Of a stretch of DNA of 64,000 bases, positions 58,198 through 64,000 are shown piece after piece; position 1 is the first letter of the stretch; each line of letters begins with the position of its first letter. Below the pieces are notes generated by a model, which saw only the letters and a program-made list of their open reading frames with translations, had not been told where the DNA came from and did not search any database. The position numbers were made by a program, and so were the translations under genes. The stretch is from Acanthochlamys bracteata (lineage: Eukaryota; Streptophyta; Magnoliopsida; Pandanales; Velloziaceae): positions 1,923,489 through 1,987,488 of the forward strand of contig CM034144.1 in the NCBI GenBank assembly GCA_019914995.1, in the 5' to 3' direction.

Positions 58198-59451
58198 AAG
58201 GATGATGCCAAGCCTACACGTGAAAGTCAAAGGAGATTAAATCCTAATATGAAAGAGATTGTTAGAGCTGAAATTTTAAAACTGCTTGATGTAGGAGTAA
58301 TCTATCCAACTTTTGATAGTAGATGGTTAGTTCTGTACAAGTAGTACCTAAAAAAGTCTGGGATAACAGTAGTTAAAAATGAGAATAATAAATTGATTCC
58401 TATAAAGAACAACTACGGGATGGCGTGTACAAACACATTGAATTATAGGAAGTTGAATTCTGCAACAAGAAAAGATCATTTTCCTTTACCTTTCATTGAT
58501 CAAATGCTTGAACGTTAGTTGGACACTCGCATTGTTATTTTCTTAATGGTTTTTCATGTTATAATCAAATTCCAATTGCTCTAAAAATCAAGATAAGACA
58601 ACTTTCACTTGTCCATTTGGTACTTTCGCCTATAGGAGGATGCCTTTTGGTTTATGTAATGCTCCAGCAACGTTTCAAAGATGTATGATGGTTATATTCT
58701 CGGATATGGTAGAAAGATCATTGAGGTATTTATGGATGACTTTTAAGTTTTTGGATCTTCTTTTAATTGATGCTTTGATAATTTGAAATTGGTTTTATCT
58801 AGATGCGAAGAAACAAACTTGGTTTTGAATTAGGAAAAATGTCATTTTATGGTTAAATAAGGAATTGTGTTAGGATATGTGATTTCTAGTAAAGGAATTG
58901 AGATGGATCAAGCAAAAATTGAAATTATTAAAAATCTACCTCCCCCTACTTTAATTAAGAGCATTAGAAGTTTCTTAGGCCATGCTGGTTTTTATAAAAG
59001 ATTCATTAAAGAGTTTTCTAAAATAACTAGGTCTTTATGTGATTTATTGGTTAAGGATGATGTCTTCGATTTTAATAAAGATTGTTTGGATGCATTCAAT
59101 AATCTAAAAAATGCCTTAACTACTACTCCTATAATCACTGCTCCTAATTGGAATTTACCATTTGAATTGATGTGTGATGCTTCAGATTATGCTATTGGTG
59201 CAGTATTTGGTCAACGAATTGATAAACCGCCACATGTTATATATTATGCTAATAAGATTTTGAATTATGCACAACTTAATTATTCAACAACAGAAAAAGA
59301 GTTGCTTGCTGTGGTGTTTGCTTTAGAAAAATTTCGTCCATATATTTTTTGTTCTAAAGTTATTGTATTTACTGACCATGCTACTCTTAAATATTTGTTG
59401 ACTAAAAAAGATACTAAGCCTAGGTTGATTCGATGGATCTTATTGCTATAA
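58198..59451 (+). pseudogene. Athila-like reverse transcriptase and RNase H (decayed)
   Basis: RT blocks appear in order but in several frames: VRAEILKLLDVGVIYP, then LNYRKLNSATRKDHFPLPFI, then FTCPFGTFAYRRMPFGLCN, then the catalytic FMDDF at about 58,727. The cleanest part is one 194-codon frame from 58,867 to 59,451. It has the RT-RNase H connection [13 protein letters not shown] and RNase H motifs [33 protein letters not shown] and [12 protein letters not shown]. At least four stops or shifts occur before 58,860. Confidence 0.85.
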
Positions 59452-59499
59452 GAGTTTGACGTGGAGATTAAGGATAAGAAAGGAAGCGAGAATATGGTA

Positions 59500-60850
59500 G
59501 TAGACCATCTTTCTCGTATCGGGATTAAAGATCAAAGAAAAGGAGATGACATGCCTCTAAATGATTCTTTTCCAGATGAACAACTTCTTTCCATTACTTA
59601 TAAAGAACCTTAGTATGTTGATTTTGTGAAGTATCTTGCTAGTGGTGTAATGAGAAACAATGTCTTTTCAAGAAAAGAAGAGATTTCTGTCTATGGTGAA
59701 GCACTATTATTGGAATTATCCCTATTTTTTTAAACACTGTCCGGACCAAATCATTAGAAGATGCGTTCCTGAGGATGAACAAGAAAACATTTTAAGACGT
59801 AGCCATGAGTTAGCATATGGAGGTCATTTTAGTGCTAAGAAAACAGCCCATAAAGTCCTTCAATCAGGTTTCTTTTGGCCCACTTTATTTAAAAATGCAT
59901 TTAACTTTTGTTCTAAGTATGACAGATGCCAAAGAATAGGAAATATTAGCAGAAGGAACATGATATCTTTGACTAATATTTTGATTGTATAACTCTTTGA
60001 TGTTTGGGGTATAGACTTCATGGGTTCATTCCTTTCCTCCTTTGGGTATTCTTATTACTGTTGATTATGCATCTAAATGGGTAGAGGCTCAAGCTACAAA
60101 AGCTAATGATAATAAGATTGTCCTCAAATTTTTGAAGAATATGATTTTCACTAAATTTGGAACCCCTAGAGCAATCATTAGTGATGGTGGTAAATATTTT
60201 TGCAATAAACCTTTTGATATTTTGTTAAGAAAATATGGCATAACTCATAAGGTAGCCACTCCATATCACCCTCAATCCTCAGGACAAGTTGAAATTAGCA
60301 ATGGAGAAATTAAAAATATTTTGGAAAAAACTATGAACACCACAAGAAAAGATTAGGCAATAAAACTTAATGATGCTTTATGAGCTTACAACCAATATAT
60401 AAAACACCTATAGGGATGAGTCCATATCGTATTGTATTTGAAAAAGCATGTCATTTACCTATGGAACTTGAATATAATACATATTGGGCTATAAAGAAAC
60501 TAAATTTTGACATGAAGGATGCAGGGAATGAAAGAAAGTTGCAACTCAATGAATTGGAAGAAATTCACAAGGAAGTTTATGAGAATGCAAAGATTTATAA
60601 GGGACGCACAAAGTCCTACTATGATAAGTCAATTCAGCGAAAAGAGTTTACTCCAGGTATGAAAGTCTTATTGTTTAACTCACGGTTGAAAATCTTTACA
60701 GGAAAGTAGAAATCAAAATGGCATGGACCTTATGAGATAGTTGAAATCTTTCCAAATTGAGCTATAAAAATTAAAAATCTCAAATCTGGAGCACAATTTA
60801 AGATCAATGGGCATCGTTTAAAGCCATACTTGGAAGCCACCTTCGCAATA
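59500..60850 (+). pseudogene. Athila-like integrase (decayed)
   Basis: The HHCC zinc-binding region lies in 59,660-59,992 (HELAYGGHFSAKKTAHKVL, FCSKYDRCQ). The DDE core is in 60,042-60,356, with aspartates in [11 protein letters not shown] and ISDGGKYF and the glutamate in [15 protein letters not shown]-terminal segment follows in 60,380-60,709 ([40 protein letters not shown]) and ends with [11 protein letters not shown] near 60,840. Frame breaks separate the four parts. Its role would be to insert the element's DNA. Confidence 0.85.
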
Positions 60851-61251
60851 CAAACTGAACCAACTCTTCAACTGCGCAATCTTATTTGACAAATTCTTCG
60901 TCTGGCTGAAAACGTTAAATTTAACGCTTATTGGGAGGCAACCCAAACCCTTTCTCTCTAGTAATATTTGAATTTTGTAGGATTTTGTTTTCGTTTGAGT
61001 TGATATGTTTATTATTTTTAAAGGATTCGGAAAGAAAGAAGAATTACTATGACGCAAAGATTTGTTACTGTGATATAGCTGATAGAGAAACTGATCAAAG
61101 ATTCAACCCATGTAAAAATTAGGGGAGCTTTCTTACATCTCAATTTTGATATCCCTTTGCTTTGTATATTGTTTATTTTTATATTTCACCATTGAGGACA
61201 ATATCGAATTTAAGCTTCGGAGGAGATAGAAAATTATGCATAAACATCGAT
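60851..61251 (+). other. Athila-like 3' internal region and polypurine tract
   Basis: The WEATQTL-like GGGAGGCAACCCAAACCC stretch at about 60,934-60,951 follows integrase, as is common in this lineage. No env-like frame is present. A purine-rich CGGAGGAGATAGAAAA at about 61,218-61,233 is the best polypurine tract before the LTR start. Confidence 0.55.
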
Positions 61252-63480
61252 TGATAGTCTATCATTCATTTTTCAATAATGAATTTGAACTCTCTTTCTA
61301 GTATGGCTTTTGAAATTAAAATCCTTGTTGAGTTTGTTTGTATAATATTCTTATTAACTAAGCCTACTTTCTTCTTGATATGGTACTATATATAATTGAG
61401 TTGATAAAATCTTATCATTCTAGACAATAAAATTGAATACATTTTATAAGAGGTTTTTGATTTCATATTCTATAGCGAGTGATGACATCTATCACCATAT
61501 AATGCTCGGTTTAGAGTTGATTTTAGTATTTTTTGTGTTATCTTGTTTTATTTTTTCAATTCGTAGGGATAGTTGAGATACAGAGTTATAAAGAGTCTTT
61601 AAAAAGCACAAGGATAAAAAAATAGCATTTATATATATAAAAAAAAGCTCGAACGTATATTATAAAGTGCAATGATAAAGAAAGAGCAATTAAATAAATA
61701 AAAGAGCCACAAAATTGGGCGAATGCTTGAGTATACCTTGTTCTTTTTTTAAGTTAAATATGCTCTTAGTTACTTTGTATGTTGACGACTCCATAAGTTT
61801 GACTTCATTTATTACAATATTTAAAATAACTTGATGAATAAAAATTGTATGTGCAATGAGAGATGATTTCTAAACATACTTATGGACATTGAATTTAAAC
61901 TTCCTTCTAGCACGTTGCATATATTTTTGAATGCGAGGTTGAGTTGATTTGATTACTATATAGTGCAATTAAGGGAGTTTGTAAGTGGTGTTAAATTATT
62001 TATTATGCTTATATTATTCTTTAAAGATTTTGGTTGATCAAGCTACACGAAAAAATTAAAAATTATGAGAATAAGTTGTGAAGAATGATATATATAATTT
62101 TCTTATCATTTTGCTCGAGGACGAGCAAAAATATATGTTTGGAGGTATTTGATAAATATATAATTGTATGCTTTGAATATTGTATTATTGTAACATAAAT
62201 ACTACTTTTATATTATTGCTAGCTAAATTCAATTAGTTTTTATATATAGGTGAGGAGAAAAAAAGAAACACAAGATGAAATGCATTATTGGGCTTTAGCC
62301 CAATAGAATTACTTAAAGCTAAACATGATTAACAAAATTAGAAGAATGGCTTCCAGAAGAATTTTTTCTTCATTCCCGAAAGCTTACAGCTAAAGCTTAT
62401 CCCTCTTTCTTTTTTGGCAGAGGATTTTATCTATCAACAGAATCTTTTTATTTAAAATCCTGACTTCCTAAAGCTCCGGAGATTGAAAGCAGAGATTTCT
62501 TTCCTTGTTTTGGGAGGCTTTTTAGTTTATAAAAAGAGGGACAGCAGTAAACGAAGAGAAGGAGAGACGGAGAAGACCATCCACAGAACGGGAAGAAAGA
62601 GGAGAGGCAATAGAGAACATATTGGAGGCCGGAGAGTTAGACAGAGCTCGACGGTGGACACGGCAGCAACATCCAGATTTAATTTTCTTTCTCTTTTATG
62701 TTTATCTCAATAAATTTTACTATTTATATTATTAATATGAGTGGCTAAATTCTAAACTGGAGTTAAGATGAAACCCTAATAAATTTAATTTATTTCTTAA
62801 ATATTATGTGATATATGCATTATTGATTTTATGTGAGTTGTTAATTCTTGTTTAAAAGGATATTTAGATGTTAAATTTGCATGCATGATTAGTATTGAGT
62901 TTGATATCTAAATTATTATATTAATTGTGTTTGTGAGGACCAATCGGAGCATAATTTACAAATTACAGGATTAATAATGGTAGTTAATATTTACTGGACC
63001 AAAGTGAATGTAACTATATAATTTATGATTTCGCAAAATCTAATGCGTCGTTAGTAATTTCTAAATAAGGAGTTAGAATATCACTAGCAATATGTGATTT
63101 TACACTGGACCAAAATTAAAGTCATAATTAGAAATCGTATCTAAGAACTGGATAAAGTGTTAGATACAAAGTCTTCACAATCATCATAATCTATTGTCAT
63201 ATTTATTTAAAGATTAAATTAGAGGCATTAGTGGTGGATTCTAAGGAATCAGTTTTTTGCATACATATTTTTTCGATCTGTGTGTTAGTTTTCATTCTAG
63301 GTTTTCGTACATTTGATTAGGTTTTACAAACACAACTTTTGTTAGTTAAAAATTTGAATTATAATTAACAACAATCTCGGTGGAACAAATTATCTGCTAT
63401 ATGGTAGACGATAACCGTATACTTATGAGATAGATTAGAATAAAATTACTGAGTTTTTTTAATTGATTTTGTCAATATCA
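61252..63480 (+). repeat. 3' LTR of the Athila-like element
   Basis: 2229 bp, partner of 52,782-55,490, lacking the MITE. It ends GTCAATATCA at 63,480. Differences from the left copy are frequent (many substitutions and small indels), showing an older insertion than the copia element near the start of the window. Confidence 0.85.
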
Positions 63481-64000
63481 ATAACAAACCTCAATATAGG
63501 ACACCATGCACAAAAAAGGTTGTAAGCAAAGATGTATGCAAATGTCAATGCATCCAGAGCTGCATACCAATCAATGTACAGACAGATGCATACGCTAGTT
63601 GGCAAACCCTGTTGACCCGGTCCATCAACCCCGTATGAACAGATGCATACTTTTTTCTTTTTTCTTTTTCTTTTTGTTTTTTCTTTTGAAAATGTTTGGA
63701 ATACATATAACGTGTCTTTCAATTCAGGTAAACATTCATGAATTAACTACTAACTTCAATATCACATGGAGAAGTTATTTGCATATGGAATTTCTATGCC
63801 TTGTACGGGAAGATTAGAATATGCTTGCTTCATTAGGAAAGAGTTTGGGTTTTGGTAATGATTAGTAATTAATTAATGAAAGAATGTTAACACCAACTCC
63901 ATGTCTACGTATTTGTTTTGCCAGATTAGGCATTACTTAGCGAAAGCTCTCTACTGCAGCTAATTTAAGTAGAAAATGAAAAGAAAAAATAATTGTTGTA
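63481..64000. other. Right flank of the Athila-like element; no gene seen
   Basis: It includes several GATGCATAC/GTATGCA-type words between about 63,528 and 63,650 and a CTTTTT-rich run at 63,650-63,690. An open frame on the minus strand (63,722-63,459) extends into the LTR and has no recognised family. Confidence 0.45.

Larger units (their letters stand above)
52782..63480 (+). mobile_element. Athila-like Ty3/gypsy retrotransposon with both LTRs, decayed
   Basis: Two LTRs of about 2.23 kb (the left one enlarged by a MITE) flank a 5.8-kb internal region with gag, protease, RT, RNase H and integrase in that order on the plus strand. The primer-binding site TGGCTCCGTTGCAGGGGA resembles the aspartate-tRNA site used by Athila elements. 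There is no env-like frame after integrase. Many stops and frameshifts break every coding segment. No matching target duplication was found (left flank TTGAT, right flank ATAAC), as expected for an old copy or slightly misplaced edges. Confidence 0.88.

Noticed and set aside
52044..63492. AACAAACCTCAA at about 52,047-52,058 and just after the 3' LTR at 63,483-63,494, considered as a target duplication of the Athila-like element
   Set aside because: LTR-element duplications are about 5 bp, and the left copy is over 700 bp from the LTR start. Likely chance or unrelated repeat.
63459..63722. 87-codon minus-strand frame at the right end
   Set aside because: Crosses the LTR boundary at 63,480, is rich in K/C/Y from simple sequence, and matches no family I know.
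1..64000. Search for CRISPR arrays, rRNA and tRNA genes
   Set aside because: No regularly spaced repeats with unique spacers, no rRNA blocks, and no convincing tRNA cloverleaf were seen. TGGTATCAGAG-type matches are retrotransposon primer-binding sites.

Overview
The window looks like nuclear DNA of a dicotyledonous plant. It is AT-rich, its genes have GT-AG introns, and it holds plant gene families (a UspA-domain receptor-like kinase, peroxisomal APEM9, a vacuolar-type CLC, an ARM-repeat protein) between plant LTR retrotransposons and MITEs. The species cannot be named from the sequence alone. All calls are by eye, from translated motifs and splice-consistent exons; no database search was run.

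Layout. 1-12,887 is a nest of two elements on the minus strand: a Ty3/gypsy element (gag-protease-RT, 5' part only) whose 5' LTR is split by a complete 9.56-kb Ty1/copia-type element (2,977-12,537; 2.0-kb LTRs, exact GTTAA target duplication). 12,986-13,773 holds related AT-rich repeats. 14,737-18,384 (-) is a ten-exon UspA/kinase gene of 730 aa. 19,012-19,568 is a hAT-type MITE upstream of it. 20,675-27,506 (-) is a six-exon APEM9 gene (397 aa) whose 4.2-kb first intron contains a decayed copia pol. 28,121-29,025 (+) carries two pseudogenes, ALG13-like then SKP1-like. 29,410-33,599 (-) is a seven-exon CLC gene (796 aa, CLC-g/c type). 34,759-39,660 is repeat-rich (TRIM-like pair, a diverged copia LTR, MITE, short tandem repeats). 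40,001-40,168 (-) is a LUC7-like exon relic. 40,902-42,011 (+) is an intronless ARM-repeat gene. 42,290-52,781 is mostly non-coding: a second TRIM-like element, an 827-bp foldback element, an RRM gene relic and an inverted partial copia LTR. 52,782-63,480 (+) is an Athila-like Ty3/gypsy element with both LTRs and decayed gag-pol, its 5' LTR interrupted by a PIF/Harbinger-like MITE.

The four intact host genes do not form an obvious pathway: signalling (kinase), peroxisomal import (APEM9), endomembrane anion transport (CLC) and an ARM scaffold. The three minus-strand genes each have their own spacing and no shared promoter is evident.

I did not find a convincing new multi-gene system. The most distinctive observations are a CLC that has lost both functional glutamates and has Ile-Ala-Glu in place of Ile-Pro-Glu, the two insertions that can be reconstructed exactly (copia into a gypsy LTR; MITE into the Athila LTR with its empty site preserved in the partner LTR), the foldback element with clustered internal motifs, and a scatter of broken fragments of housekeeping genes.
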